A DNA stretch of 64,000 nucleotides from Anoplopoma fimbria (GCF_027596085.1 NC_072462.1:16902921-16966920), one strand, 5' to 3'; shown: positions 22,080-36,315, numbered from the stretch's first letter. The notes: a model not told the origin generated them from the letters alone. Program-made: numbers and translations.

Positions 22080-22742
22080 AAGTGTGCACAGCATATCATT
22101 GTACACATGTGCTACATCATGGAGAATGTCAACAGACTGTCTTATAATGTGTTCCCAAAAAATAGCATGCTCGGGCATTTAAACCTACATACATTGGACT
22201 GGACTATACGGAGCCCAGACCCCCAGACACCATCAAACACCTTAAGGGTGAATTAAATCTAAAACTGCTAGCCAAGCAGATAGGTGAATATCCTGCTCGG
22301 TACAATTGCGCCTCCCAATTGCTATAATAACCTGCATTTGAATCCCCTAGGAGAGTTTATGTTGGTCACGACATGGTATGCAAGATGTATTTGAACAGTA
22401 AACTGTTAATTCATTTTCCAAGATTGACTCATTATTCTACTCTTTGACCCAGGACTTGCAACATCAGCACTTGGGTTCTAACTACAAGTTCGATTCGAAT
22501 GCTGGATATTTTTATAATTTTTAAGTGTTGTAGTGGTATTTGGGTGCTTGTGAAACAATATGCTGCTAAACACACTCAACATTTCTGGGAAGGCTTTCAG
22601 CAAGATTGTGAGCTCAGGCACTGATGAGATTTATTTCTTGCTGATGCTTTTTGGTGTGGCTATGAAACAATCAGGGGACCTGTTTTAACAATCACATAAG
22701 TGTGTAATCGTCAAGTGTCCTCATACTTTTGGCCATGTAATA
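22080..22742. mobile_element. Third Tc1-like relic, rearranged
   Basis: Near 22196 the + strand reads LDWTIRSPDPQ, a decayed form of the DWP-RSPDLNPIEHLWDE motif of Tc1 transposases. Near 22705 is GTGTCCTCATACTTTTGGCC followed by ATGTAA, which resembles the terminal inverted repeat of the same family. Sequence between includes the TTTCTGGGAAGGCTTTC segment normally found elsewhere in the element, so the copy is internally shuffled or composite. Confidence 0.6.
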
Positions 22743-25700
22743 AAGTTCATGATGCATCAATGAGTGAAAAGAATCTGCTAATCAATAACCACTCACGTCA
22801 ATTTACCAAAGAATGTCAAATATGAAATGTGATTCAATGTCATGAAAAACTGGCAGTTTACAAACAATGGGAATATATTACAATATAATCTCTTTCCACT
22901 ACCTTCATGGGGCAGCATGGATCTATCTACACTAAATTCCACTAAATAGCCACATAGAGGTGGCACAGGCCTTTTCTGTACACTAATTGTTCCCAAAAAC
23001 AGAGATATTTTGTTTGTTGACAATCTGTTAAACTAAAAGTACAAAATAATTATATTGTGACATTCAGCTGTGCTAAGTGCCTCTTAGCAATGCCGGAGAC
23101 AATTGGCATTTGGCATTCAGGCTCCTATAAACATGTGGAGGTTTTGGTACGTCAGTAACCCCCTCCATGATAACTACTTGCGTTGTTGCAGTCATGTTGT
23201 CATCAGGGAACTTTTAAGTCTCACTGATCCGCAGTTCTTTCCTTGGCAGAACATTGTGTGTTTACATAATGTATTTTATCAGAGGTCTGACAGTAAAGGA
23301 CACTGTGAAAGTGGAGGAACGAACCCGAGAAATAAAACAAGTTTGACATATGTCCAAATTCACATTTTCAATCATGGTTTCTATTTTTCAATGTCATCAC
23401 ATAACAGCCTTAACATTATCTCTCTCTTCTCCTATCTCTCCACCCCTTCCCTGTTTCTTTTGCTTTCCTTTCTCCTCCTCTTACTCTCTTTCTTTACATC
23501 TCTTCCTTCTGCTGCACATCTCTATGGTTTGTCAACATTGTTAACATGCTTACGTTCCATCTAATACGACCACATTTTATTGTCAAGTAATTAACATGTG
23601 TGCAACATGTTGTTGCTGTGTTCAACCATCAAGCCACCAGCCACCAAGCCGTCAAACGTTCTCAGTTTGTCTAATGCGGACTGGCCTTGAAACAAGACCC
23701 TGCAGTAGACGAATGGAGGGGCGTAAGAGACGCATGCAGCTTAATTGCTGCAAGATGTAACCTCGCCTGCAGCCTGCTGTGGCCCACAAACACACTCGCA
23801 CACATTCATGCACATGAAAGCATGCGCATACACATATGAAAACTTGCACACCATCAAACATGTGTACACATAGTATATGCACTCAAGAAAACACAAATTG
23901 CTTTAAGTGTTTGACTAAATTACAAAATGGTTGGATTTATTGCTTCGGCAGAGTTCCAAACTTCATAGACACTTTTTATTTTTGTTTTGCTGGTGAAAAA
24001 CAAGATTTTAATTATATTACGAAGCTATTCTTTGATGGAGAACAAGTTTTTCTCTCTGAAGCAAACCAAATGGAATCAAACCAAATCGAAATGATTGAAA
24101 TTTCCTTAAGGCATTTGAAGACCATCTTTGAACCAAAGTCTAATGGATAAAAGATGATATTAATGCAAAGATGCTTTCTGAGTAATCTACATTTGGCTCT
24201 TTAGAATCCATGAAGCAATACTGAATAGAAATTATGAGAGGGATCAGAAAGTAGAGAGCCAGGACTGAAGCTCTGACCTGATATGATCTTATATCTGAGG
24301 AGCTGAAGCCACAAAGGGAGCTTCTCTGAATTACACCATTACAATTTAATATTTCTAAGATTTCTGGATCCATATACTATGGGAACATTTAATGCAGTCA
24401 GAAACCATAAAGATGCTGTGACCAGTGTAAATGTCCGTAGTGAATCAATTGGAAAAGTTGGAAAAGGTGACTGCAATATTACACTGGAACATTTCCTCTG
24501 TGAAAACTTACATTTTATGACTGAAATTCAAGATCAGAAAAAGTTCACGAAAAAAATCATAAAATTCAATCTCATCTTGATTGTCACTCCGGGCGGCACA
24601 CCAGGATGACATCACGTATTACAACCTAGTCTCTCCGGTTTCTCGCTATTGGGTTCCCTTAAAAAAGAGAGTTGATGGTGCTACAACGTGATGATGGCAT
24701 ATACAGGCTGATTTCTTAAATTGAGTTGGTATTCCCCTAAAACCACTACACCATCTCTGGGCACGCTGGTGCATTCCCTGACATCACTGAGCAGATCTGC
24801 TGGCAGCAGTAACCTAGGTCACTGCGATAAAGTTACACTCACCACTGTGGAAGACCACAACACAGCAAACCACAGAGAGGTTTTCACCAGGAAAGCCCTG
24901 CACTCAAACACCGCAAGTAGAGTATTGTGGATAGTAGTAAGAGCCATGGTTATGATCATATAAGTGTTTACATCATTCGTCTTGTTTTTAAACATGATTT
25001 GGTACAACAGTTTTACGACCTGCTGTCTTCTTTCTTCAGAGTCTACACACTTCCAATGGTTACATGTGTATTCATGCTATTCAATAGTACATTATCATGT
25101 GCTGCATCCCAGATAAGAAGTGTTTTCCTCTGTCTAGATGTGGGATAGTTGGATGTGATCCCTGATCTGAAAGAGTTTTGGCTACAGATCCAAACCCCAG
25201 AGATGTTTATTTCTGCATCTGATTTAGCACAGAATGATTGTAGCAATACTGTCTGGAGTTGGGGTAATAGCAGTGGGCAGGACAAGGTCTTTGATCAGAC
25301 TATTTTCTTGTTTGTGTTCTACATTATGGCATCTTACAAATATGTTAATAGTGATGTCAATGTGCTTGTGTCCCAGGGCCCACACACTTTGTAAACCAAT
25401 CATATAAGAAAATCTAATTATATGATCACTTGTATATTGTGAAAAGAAAAGGTGCATGTAAACATTTGGCATGGAGCCATGAAACTAAAGCATCTGGGAG
25501 GGAAAATGGTTTGCTTAGTGTGACAATGTTAGATCATGTGAGAGAAGTCAGGAAAAACATCTTTATTTGACTATGTATTGTCCAAACTGGACAATAGCGG
25601 TTTGCAGCACACACTATCTTTCCCAAGAGTCCCTCTTATTCCAAACAGACTTTGTGAGTTTTCATATATGACTGAAGTATATACCTGCGCGGTAGAAATA

Positions 25701-26767
25701 GTGGAGACCCTGAGATTTAATTACCTTGCCCTGTGCCGCTGTTCCCACTCTAGGCCAGGCTTCCCAGTCTCAGTCCCTCCCGTTTACTCCGGCCTCCCCA
25801 CATCAGGTTCTGATGAGCCTAACTGGAAACACGTGGTCCACGCTGGCTCCCCCGACAGATGGGACAATGTCATATTATTAATGACAGAAAGAGAGCGACG
25901 GAGGGAGGGAGAGAGTGAAGTGGGGAAGGAAAATCCTCCCTCCTCAAAGGCTTGCTGGTCTTAAATAGCTCAACACTGAGCTTCCGTCGCTTCTGAGGAA
26001 GTTATTAGGCAGCACGTCTGTGTTTGCATATGGAATATCCTCTCAATCTAATTCAATACTCAACAGGCTTAGCCCCATGTCACTCCTCCTAAAGACGCTG
26101 AACTCTGGACCCTTAAGCGCTCTCATGAAAAGATTCCCAAAAGTATGTGGGCATCCCTTTTGTGTACTTTTGGTCTGGGGCTGTTTATCGTCGCTCTGAT
26201 TAAGGAAAATCTTAAAATTACAGCTACAATTGATATTTATGAAATAATATTGTACTGCTAGCTTGTCTGCAGGTTGGAGGAGGCCCTCTCCATGCAGAGC
26301 ACTGACCTTTGTGGGTTCAGTCAATCGCTGTTGACCACTGGATGAACTGCAAGATGGACAAGAAACAAATGACTTGTTTTTCTGAATTTCCAGAACAGCA
26401 AAATAACAAACTGCCCTAATATCGAGAACAGACACAGAGATGCTTGGCGAAGTATGCATTTGTTTTTTTGTAACAAATGCATATTTGTTACCAAAAAAAA
26501 GAGTCTCTGGAAAGTAGTAATCCACTGCATTTTCTGACTTGGAGTGAACAGAGTTCAGTGTTTTGATACGGCTGCTTAGTCAGCCATGTTTAGTTGATTT
26601 AAGTCCTAAGTTATCCAGAATGCATAGCAAGTTACTGCAGTTCTACTTAAGATAGTCAAGAACAATAAACCTTGTGCGAAAGATGAATTTAGAGGTCTAT
26701 CTAAGGCCTGAGAACTAGTATCGAACTAAATAATCAAAATGTATCTTTGTGAAAGCAGCTCTTAACC

Positions 26768-26822
26768 TAACATCAGCACTCAACCTCACTAATGCTCTTG
26801 TGGCTGAATGGGAGAAAAGGTT
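26768..26822 (+). mobile_element. Tc1-like transposase fragment (55 bp)
   Basis: AACATCAGCACTCAACCTCA then CTAATGCTCTTGTGGCTGAA encodes TSALNLTNALVAEWE, which corresponds to ISVPDLTNALVAEW in Tc1-like transposases. It is cut off on the right, where another dispersed repeat begins. Confidence 0.65.
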
Positions 26823-26834
26823 TAGACTTCTTTA

Positions 26835-27395
26835 ATGCTGATAGGTATAAGTTTTAAAGGCAATCATGTCATTGGACGTGGCCATCATGACGTCACCCAT
26901 TGGTTTGTGGACTGAAGTTATGAAGCCTCGAGTTCTGCATTTTGCCATCACCATCTTGGAATACGGCCATGTTGTTTTTTTCACAACCGATGAACGGAAG
27001 TTACCATATTTGGAATGCGGAGGAGTGACGTAATGACGCCGGATACTGCTCTGGTTGCGGCAGCGGCATGTCAATCACAGTAAGCCCGCCCTAAAGCATA
27101 ATTCCCTTATGGTCTGTTTTACTTTAAACAGGTTCATAATTTGCTAAATGAACACCATGCTGTATTGAAAAAGACTTGAAACTAGCAATTGAGAAAAAAA
27201 TCATGTTTATAATGTGTACTGAGGTAATAAATGAGAAACAAGTGAGAAGTAGGGTCATTTTCTCATAGATGTCCATACAATCTGACTTTTTTTGCATCCT
27301 GCTGGTCAGTAGAGATAATGCATGTTTTAAGACAATTCCGCATCGGCTTCACTCTGCAGAATCGAAGGGTTGCCGCCTTGTTTTTGCACACCAAA
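26835..27395. repeat. Percomorph-type dispersed repeat, about 560 bp
   Basis: Blocks in order: GACGTCACCCATTGGTTTGT, GAAGCCTCGAGTTC, GCCATCACCATCTTGG, TTAATGCTAAATGAACACCA-like sequence near 27144, GAGGTAATAAATGAG, CCATACAATCTGACTT, GCATCGGCTTCACT and GGGTTGCCGCCTT. I recall this series from a common repeat in percomorph genomes. No coding capacity. It is the best hint in the window to the host clade. Confidence 0.65.
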
Positions 27396-27980
27396 CCATC
27401 GACAAAACCAAGATAAGAAACAAGAAGAAGAAGAGAAGTGATTTAATTATCATTTCACTATGTTGACTGCTACCAGGCAATATTTATGAGCCCCCTGACC
27501 ATGGCTTACAAGGAAAACATCCTTGTACTACAGGCTGAGTCACAAAGGCCTAATTTCTCTGCACCGAATTACTCCAGGATCCTGAGGCCATGTATCCCGC
27601 CAGTTCAGGAAACACTGAGCATTTACATGCATCGTGGAGGTAAGGGGGCGGGAGAAAATGGGGGAATGGACTCACCTCTTCCCTTTTAAGATGCCAAGTC
27701 GAACTGGTAAAGACTACGGTTTTGGAATAAGGCTTGGGAGTCCATATATTTTTGGGTATGTTGGTGCAATAAACAGACAACTAATTCCTCCTGAACTGAA
27801 CTGAACAGGTATTGTGCACATAAGAGCACACGCTGAGTGGCAATAGGTGGTCTACAGCTTTAATGGCTTTTTTCACCCCCAGTCACCACTGATTCACTTT
27901 GTATCAAAGTACCGGAAACTACATTAACACTGAGTCAAACCACCAGAAAACACCTCTGTCTCTCTCTTTCATTTGCTTCT

Positions 27981-28011
27981 CTTTCTCGCTCTCTCTCTCT
28001 CTGTCTCTCTC

Positions 28012-28052
<41 letters not shown>
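27981..28052. repeat. Compound (CT)n(CA)n microsatellite
   Basis: A CT-rich run (about 27987-28010) passes directly into an uninterrupted CA run (28015-28052). Confidence 0.95.
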
Positions 28053-28056
<4 letters not shown>

Positions 28057-28351
28057 CGTGTACAGTGCCACAGCATCTACACAGGAAGGGGTCTCTGAGT
28101 TCGCAGCCAAGTGACAAAGAATTTACAGGCGTGTCGTAAGTAACTGCAGATCTAAGTGTGCATGTGAGTGTGTGACAGAGTGTGTGTGAGAGAAAGAAAG
28201 AAAAAAAAAAAGGTCTGACACTTGTCTACAAGTGTCTTATTAAAAAGGTGAGAAGTGAGTGCAGTGTCTGGAGGAGGGGGTTAATTGTGCTCTTAAAAGA
28301 GGACTTCAAAGGGAGGCTGGTGTCAGGGCTGAGGGGCATGGGAGCGAGAGA

Positions 28352-28387
28352 GGATGAAGAGGAAGAGGAGGAGGAGGAGGAAGAAAA
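28352..28387. repeat. (GGA)n purine tract
   Basis: Run of GAG/GGA units embedded in a purine-rich stretch; produces a spurious poly-Glu frame. Confidence 0.85.
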
Positions 28388-28547
28388 GATACTGATGTTG
28401 GGGGCTCATGGGAATAGTTGGGAAGGAGCATTAATCAGCTCAGGGGAAGGTAGTGTTGGGGTTATACAAATTACTTTGAGATGCTCTGAAGAGAAAGAAG
28501 GAGAAAGACCCAGTGAGAGAAGATGTTTTTGTCAAAGGTAAGGTTTG

Positions 28548-28800
28548 GTCAGACTGAAATATCTCTAACATTTCATGGACTGCCATGATATTTGGTACAA
28601 ACATCCATGGAGCCCATACTGTAGGTTGAGTGTTATCGCCTTTGTCAATTCTTCATTTCTCATCTGAAACCACCCACAGGTTATAGTTTTCACTTATTCA
28701 GTCACTGTACAGACATTCATGGTTACCAGATGATGCGTCATCATGACTTTAGTGATTAGTGATGACTTTAGTGACTTTAGTGATTGAGTGATAACTTAAG
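28548..28800. repeat. Dispersed teleost repeat with short internal tandem
   Basis: GAAATATCTC, GGACTGCCATGATATTTGGT, ACAAACATCCATGG and CATTCATGG occur as in a widespread teleost repeat I recall. Near 28745-28795, GACTTTAGTGA units are repeated in tandem. Confidence 0.5.
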
Positions 28801-31498
28801 GCTCATTCACACATAGTTCCTGGTAAACTACAGGGATAACCTTTCAGGCGGTCAGTAATTTAACTGTGTGGATCAACTAACTGAATAAGCATCTTATCTC
28901 AGGGCTAGTTTAGACTTAATTTGACCTGCTGGATATTTAAACAGCCTCAAACATGTCATGTGATCACATCCCACACATAAATAAACTTTATCTACTGGTC
29001 GTTGATAATTATTTCCAAATCCTGCTCTCTTTAATTACAAACAAAACGTTGCTATTGGTTATAAAGATCATCAACATTAGTAACCAAAATGTAGCAAACC
29101 TTAACCAACGATTCATTTGATTCTTTGACAAAGCAAGTTCTTCTCATGTGCTTCCTGACCTCCTGATTGGTTGTGTTAGATGTAAGCCTAATGTTGCAGA
29201 GTGATTGGACATTATCATTGTTCCAATTAGCCCCTCTAACAGGCAGCTGTAAAGCAGATGTTGGTGTGCAGCTCTCAGACTAAACACTTTAGAGCCAGAG
29301 GAGACGGATTCACATTATCCGATATTACTGCTGTCGGGTCAAAAACCTCACATCTCGAATACCGAGACAATTTAGTTTGTTTTTGGCCTGATGACTGAAT
29401 GCTGTATTTTTCTGTTTATCCCACAGGTTTTTGGACAGAGCCCATTAAAGATAATATGATATACAAGATTTTATACACAGCATAGTTGATAATAATGCCT
29501 TTTCCCAAGTCACGGCAGCAGAAGGACTCACTGCAGTGTGAGAAACAACTACAGGACAATTTTTTTACAACATAGATTGCTTTTACCAAATATGCATTTG
29601 TTAAATTTTTTAGAAGTTCTTGGCTTCCTTCCATTTAAGAAAAACTGCTGATTCAAGGTATTTTGGAAACAGGACACTTGGTATTGCTTCTTTCATATAC
29701 ATATTTCACTACTGCTATTTATAAAAAAACAATTAAATGTGAAATCTTACCAGATAAATTAGCAGCTCATCTACATCAGGTGAGGGACTACCGTGTAAAG
29801 TCACCTGTTGTCATTTTGTACAGAGGGATTACAGGAAAATCAGTTACATTGGAGTCTGAAGAGAATATTGGGACAAAAGACCAGCTCTGTATACTATTTA
29901 TGTAGTCTTTCTGTAAACCAATGAGGAAGTTTGCTTTGCTCAAGACAGCATATTTGTAACAGAATTTAAACTGTGAATTTAAATATGAAACATTTTTATG
30001 CTAATGTTAACCACCTAGTGCTCCCTGGGAGGGAGAAAACATTGACTCAAAAATCTCCAAGAGTTAGACGCCTTTAAACGGTTACGCTCTATAGCAAACG
30101 GCACACAGTGGCAGGTAAGAACAGCACTGTTAAAATCCTGAAAAACATAACGCTTTCTAAGAGCCGACTTCAAGGCTCCCACAAAAGCTGTGCAAAGCAT
30201 TGCTTAAAATTTCCAATGAAGATTTTTAATCAACATAAGAACATTTTCCAGTGATTCATGGTCCATCCATGTTATTTCACCTGACACTGATTACCCTCCT
30301 CTTGGACAGATGGTTTTGCAGCAGGGGCGTTGAGGGATTTTACTCAACCACAGCACCAAAAAATGAAAATGAAAATATCATTTGTAGTTGAATCAACTTG
30401 GCCTGCAGCGCTCATGTGTCCTTTTCCATCTTTGAAAAAGTATTTCAGCGCTGTTTAAACCATTTGTCTTGTGTAATAATATGTTAGCAGGTATGCCATC
30501 AAATATCAAGAGACTTTCTTGGAGCGCAGAAAAGTATATTATGAGGATAATTACTGTTCAGATGAGTTCATAATATTCTGCATTTGCCATTTTCTTGTCA
30601 CCTGCATCTGGAGCTTACCTGATTGAATAGCTTTTTTTTTTATACTGTATAAGTGCTTAAACACATACACACACACATAGCTTTAAAACTAAGGCGATGC
30701 CAGTGCTTACGTGACACTATAATGTTGGCCTCTGAGGTATTCCCTCCAAGCACACGTCTGACAATAATTACAATGATTCATTTAGTTTTATTACAGAACA
30801 GACATCCCTCTTTGTGTGTGTCTTGGCCTGGGGAGACCTAAGTGTCTCTAAGTGACGGGTCTTTAATTACAAGCACAAACAAACGACACCACGTACATAT
30901 GTTCTGGTTTACTGTAATGAGGGAGAGAGACATCAGCATGAAAATAATGCTGTCATTGCACAAAGGATTACTGAGAAAGAGATATCAAATTCTCTTTTTT
31001 TTTTATCTCCCCCTGCCTCTTTCTCCAGGCCTCACTGTAAAAAGCAATCATCGACTATAAAGTCAGTAATCCAATCTCCTGATATTGCTTTGATCCATTG
31101 CTGTGGCTGAGGCAATGAATCTACATGTACTTACAGTAATGAATTAGATCTAGAGTATCAGGCCCTTAGAGTCACTTCCCATCAGGGCCTTACAGCAGGT
31201 AAACCATGTGTTTCTGATCAGTTCAATTAATCACCGTTTATCTCGGGGAGGTTAATAAGTCACTGAGACAAAACACAAAGCAAACACCAGCTTTTCGTCC
31301 ATGTCATGCTCTCTGTCTCTGTCACCTGCTGAAGTTTTGCTTGTCATAGGTTCAGAGGAGAGAGAGGTTGAATTACAAACCAAACTTGGCCTGCGAGGTT
31401 CAGTCAGGTATCAGGCCAAAGGAGCCTGAGAGCAGTATGCACACATGTACAAGCTCTAAGTGGTGTTTTTGTGCATGAAGGTATGCATGTCTTTCTGT

Positions 31499-31599
<101 letters not shown>

Positions 31600-31742
31600 A
31601 GAGTATGACCAGAAACACCAGGCGGTGTGTGAAATGCCTTAGCCTTTGGATGTCTCTCTTATGAAGCGACGTCAGAGTCTGTTAGCAAATGATTAATCAA
31701 CAACGTTATTTGGGCTAATGCTGTCTAATAGCATTTTTCAAG

Positions 31743-31887
31743 GAAGCTCTGGAATTCGTCTACACAGCTGGACTTTTACAAGATCTCTCTGCTCCGCAAG
31801 GGAGTGACAAAGGAAGAAATGCTGGAGCACCGCAATGTTGCAACAGTTGAGAAACTTCGTGGCCAGTACAAATTAGCTGATACATAA
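31743..31887 (+). other. Exon-like reading frame of unknown origin
   Basis: After TTTTTCAAG, an acceptor-like site, one frame reads KLWNSSTQLDFYKI, SLLRKGVTKEEMLEHRNVA and TVEKLRGQYKLADT to a TAA at 31885-31887. The composition looks protein-like (charged, helical, few rare residues), unlike the surrounding sequence, and an in-frame TAG at 29 codon-equivalents is absent until 31729 upstream. There is no ATG start and no upstream exon that I can pair with it. It could be the last exon of an unrecognised gene, a processed-copy fragment, or chance. I do not recognise the protein. Confidence 0.25.
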
Positions 31888-34800
31888 TATATCAAAGGCT
31901 GAAGACATTGTTTAATGTCAGCTCCCAAACTCTGCAACAACAATGGATGGCATCTTTCATTAATTATCTATAGTTAGATATAGAGAATTGTTAGTTTTTA
32001 TGATGCATTACAAGCACTATGTTTTTCTGTGTAAACTTAAACCACACTAGTGCAAATAGTGCATCCAAGTTATTTTATAATTTATCTTACTGGCAATATA
32101 TTTTGTTTCATTTGACCCCTCTCTCTGTCTTTCTCTCTCTATCGTTCCCAGATAACAACTTCACCACTCTTTATCTCCTAGACAAATTGTTCTTGTGACA
32201 TCATTGCTTGTTACATATTTCACAGCCCACCCACTCTTCTCAATACTCCCCCTCCCAACACACATACCTAAAAGCTTGAGCTCATTTGCTTGGTTTATCA
32301 CTAGCCATCAACTTTCTTACTATTCTTCCCATTTTATCAAGTAGAGTATTCAAACATTGAAAATGTTTAAAAAATTTGACTTCCCAGGCCTTTGTTTGAA
32401 ATGCAGTTTTAATCTGAGTTCATAGATGTAGGAAAAATGGAAACATTTGAAATTTATGAGAGAATTTGTGCAGCAAAGCAATACATTCCATTCTGTGGTT
32501 TTCAAGCTACCCTGGCACACAAAAAAACACAAAGTTTGACTCCATCACACGCTGAGTATTTTGTATCCCTGGCAACCTTTTTTAACCTCCCAACATCAAG
32601 AAGACTCCTCTTGATTTCACGCTAGTGGCTGGATATGCTAGATGTAAGGGACAGACGTATATAAGGTCAGACATTCTGACAGATTTACCAGTGCAAGGAT
32701 CACTGCATCTGCTGGGTTATCAGTGGAACAGAGGAGCATGCTGGGAAGTGGAGGTGTGGATGGATTTAAGTTCATAATTTGACAGAACAATTTTATGAAA
32801 TTTAGATTGTTGTAATTTTTCAGGAACCTAACAAAGATATAACAATTATGTGGATGTGCGTATGCTTGTGCGTTTGTGTTTGCTAGTGCAGGAATGAGAA
32901 AAGAACCATATATCTGGGCTGACACAGATATGCTGTAGGCAAAAAATCCAACAAGCTGGGATGACCCACTGCTGGAGGTCCCAACATGCCGACTGTTAGA
33001 TGGCTTTAATAGGCTCCACACAGGCCAGATAAACTGTTATGCTATTATTAAATCTAAATTAAAAAAAATATGTGAATCTGTACAATTAGACATATAAAGA
33101 CATTAATTTAGCAGCTACTTAAAAAAGTTGACTATTAGTTTGTTGTTTACTACTACTACTACTAAGAAGAAAGGAGCACTGTGGAATTTTGCCAACAAAG
33201 AATTCACAGAGAAGAGGAAGCTAGATTTATGATACCCACAAAAACAACAACATAGACAAAAAAAAGTGCTGCTGGATAAATCGGACATGAATACTGTTCC
33301 ATTATGAAACTCTAGCTATATACTACAGATCAGCATTTACAAAGATTGGAAAGTGCTAGTTTTAAGATCAGGGAGGACATATTTGCCGATGTTCAAAAAT
33401 CTAAACTTAACACCTTTCAATACCACTGTAATGTCACACCATTGGCTCCAGGCAGAGAACCTTATTCCAATGGTTGCTAGAGGTGACAAAAAGGAAAGGA
33501 CTCAACCATGTTCAATAACTGAAAGTCCCAGACGTGTTTTCATTACTGGCACTTTAGTTTTAGTATTGAACCTTTTACCCCCTGCTGTGAGAGTGTCACT
33601 GCAGTCATTGCACCCGAAGCCAACACTAAGACAGAAATGATGGTCGAGTTCAGTGAGACATTATGTACACGCATAAAGATTTATTTTATGCAATATCCTC
33701 TGCAATGATTGAATTTTGTGTGTAATTTTGGCTATAAAAAGGGGCAAGCTGTAATAAACAGTGGTCCAGAAAAGATTTCTTCTCAGCCACTGCCTCAAGG
33801 TTTCTGCTTTACCTCCCTTCATGAATGCCTGATTTACCAATGTTACCCTTGGGGTTCACTGCAAAAACTTTATGCATTAGTCTTTGGGCTCAATTTACAG
33901 TTAGAGTATGTTTGTCCTAAATGTGGTAAAACAGTGTGATTATTTCATGTGTTCTTGGTAATAATGTGTTTCGGTAATAAATTAAGTCAGTAGCATGACG
34001 GTTTATCACTATGATGGGTGACAGATGGCTGAAATGCAGAATGAAGCTCCAGTGGACCATGATCCAGGTCCCTCCTGTTGAGTGAGCGGATGTCTTGACT
34101 GGGTCCACTGGACCAGTTCAAGTCAGGTTCAGGATTAAATCCATAATCAGACAGGATATAATGAGGTTTCAAACCAGCAAATCACTGGGACAAAGTACCA
34201 TAATCCCCACCAATGAAAGGTTGAGTAGTCATCGAATCACGTGTTTGTTTTAGGCTCAGCGGGAAATGCCTGAGGGTTCCAATAATGTTATTTCTCAGAT
34301 TAGTTAGTTGCCTCTCGACAGGCTAACTGTCAAGGTTCATTATGAATCTCAGCTTCTAAAAGACAATCTTAAATACTAGCAGTTAATAGTGAATATAGTT
34401 ATCATATTTGTCTTCTAGAAGAAAATGTTGATGTGTGTCTTGAGAAACCAAAATTGAAAGAATAAGTGTCCATGAGGTATAAGTATGCCTTGTGTGGTCT
34501 CTTTAGATGAATGAAACATATATTCATTAGTAAGAGGAACTCAGGTCATTGGCCTTATTAATTAAGAGAAGAAAGAAAAGGAATTTGTAGATATATTTTT
34601 CTGCAACATACCTCTCCTTCAGAGATAGTTAAGGCAAAACAGAAAATACAAAAGATATGAGAATAAAGTTTAAAAGTTCAGCAGACAGAGCCTCATGCAG
34701 ATAGGAAGGTAAATACAATGTTCTGCCCTCTGAAAGTGTTAAATTCCTCACAAAGCTTGCTTGCACAATTGCAGGAAATACTGCGTTAACTAGAGATCTA

Positions 34801-36220
34801 CTATAGGTGTGAAAATGCAAAGTCTCCAGACAGAGGGATTACAAGTGTTTCTGTTGACTCAGCTGAGCTGCTGGAAAATTACAGAACCAAAAGTTACGAA
34901 GAGAAGGAAACCACTTCTGCAGAGCATGTTGTTGAAGAAAGGACCTGCTTGTGACAGCAGCAGGTGGTTAACGTGAGGACAACGTTTAATTTTGTACCAT
35001 GCTGCATCAATCTGTCATTCCACATGGCAAACAAATATGCTAAGCTAACGCTAGTTTGTTAGTCTGCCCATGATATGCCTTACTTGCACCAGATGCTTGA
35101 CATGTCACATCAAAGATACAGTGCTGACTGGCTCCAATCTGTGTTGTTTTATTATTATCCTGCCACATCTTACTAGAATGTGTTGAGCTGATGTAGTCAA
35201 GACTGAGGCAACAGTTTGGTATTTCTCCATTATAGGTGTCCGAGGCTGCTTTTGTGAGGTCTAAAGGATACCATGTATTCAAAGGCTTATCAGATGTCAA
35301 GCATTATGACACTCCTACAGGATTTCGGGAAAGTTATCAGGGCTACAACTATTTAACCTGTCATCATGATGATTATGAAGTAAAAGATATGTTACTTTTG
35401 TGTGCTTGCATGTGTTTGATTGGAGCAATGTAGAGCTTTGTCGAATGACGTAGCTTTGCCTTGCAGCAACAGTTGAGGCCGATTTAACTTTTTCATTGGC
35501 ATCCAGGCTACGTCGATGGACTGGATCCATTGAAATTAATGAAAGAGTTCAAGTCTGTTTTAATGCAGTCTGACAGCAAATTAGCTTCAAGTGCCAAATA
35601 TTGTACTTAGAAATTGAATTTATTAAAAAAGCATTAAAATATATATCAAATTTTCATATAAATTAATGTAATTTCACTAGTGGGTGTCTGCAGTGCAGTT
35701 TTAGCGTGAAAATAAAAGAGATGGGCAGGAAAAATAACTGAATTATGTGTTAAGATGAACAAGGATTGTGAGGGTATTAGTGATTAGTTTAAAAATCCCT
35801 GTAGCCTAACAAGGATTTTTTGTACTGTTTGTACTTTTGTTGTCTTAAAATTAGTTACAGGTGTAAGGTAATGTATCACTGGATTTAGTAAGTAGGACAT
35901 AGCTCAGCGGTGATGTGAGCAACCTAACTTTGCTGATGTAACACACATATGCGAGCTCTACTGTACAAACAGTGTTTTTTCTCACTGGTAGTTCCCATGT
36001 TGCTTCATCACTCATCATCATTTCAGACAAGACAAACAATCAAAACCACTGTACAAACCAGTGGGACATGACATGTTTGTTTGTTGTGAATAAAGTTCAT
36101 GACCTGTATTGCGGCAATGCTTGTTAATCCTTTTCTGTTCTATTAGCTTTTAAACGTCTCTGTGGGAAACATGTGGACTCAGTTGGGTCTGCATCCAAAA
36201 CATCAAAGATCCTAGTGTGT

Positions 36221-36315
36221 TGTTGCCTCCATATGAGGGAGTTGGCCAAAAGCAGACACTTCTTTTACTTTATTTTTTGACAAAAGGGTATCGTAGTGTC
36301 AGTTTGTGTGTGTGC

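Noticed and set aside
25149..25394. Possible 81-residue protein (DVIPDLKEFWLQIQTPEMF)
   Set aside because: It looked protein-like at first, but there is no homology I recognise, an opposed frame overlaps it, and no exon signals flank it.
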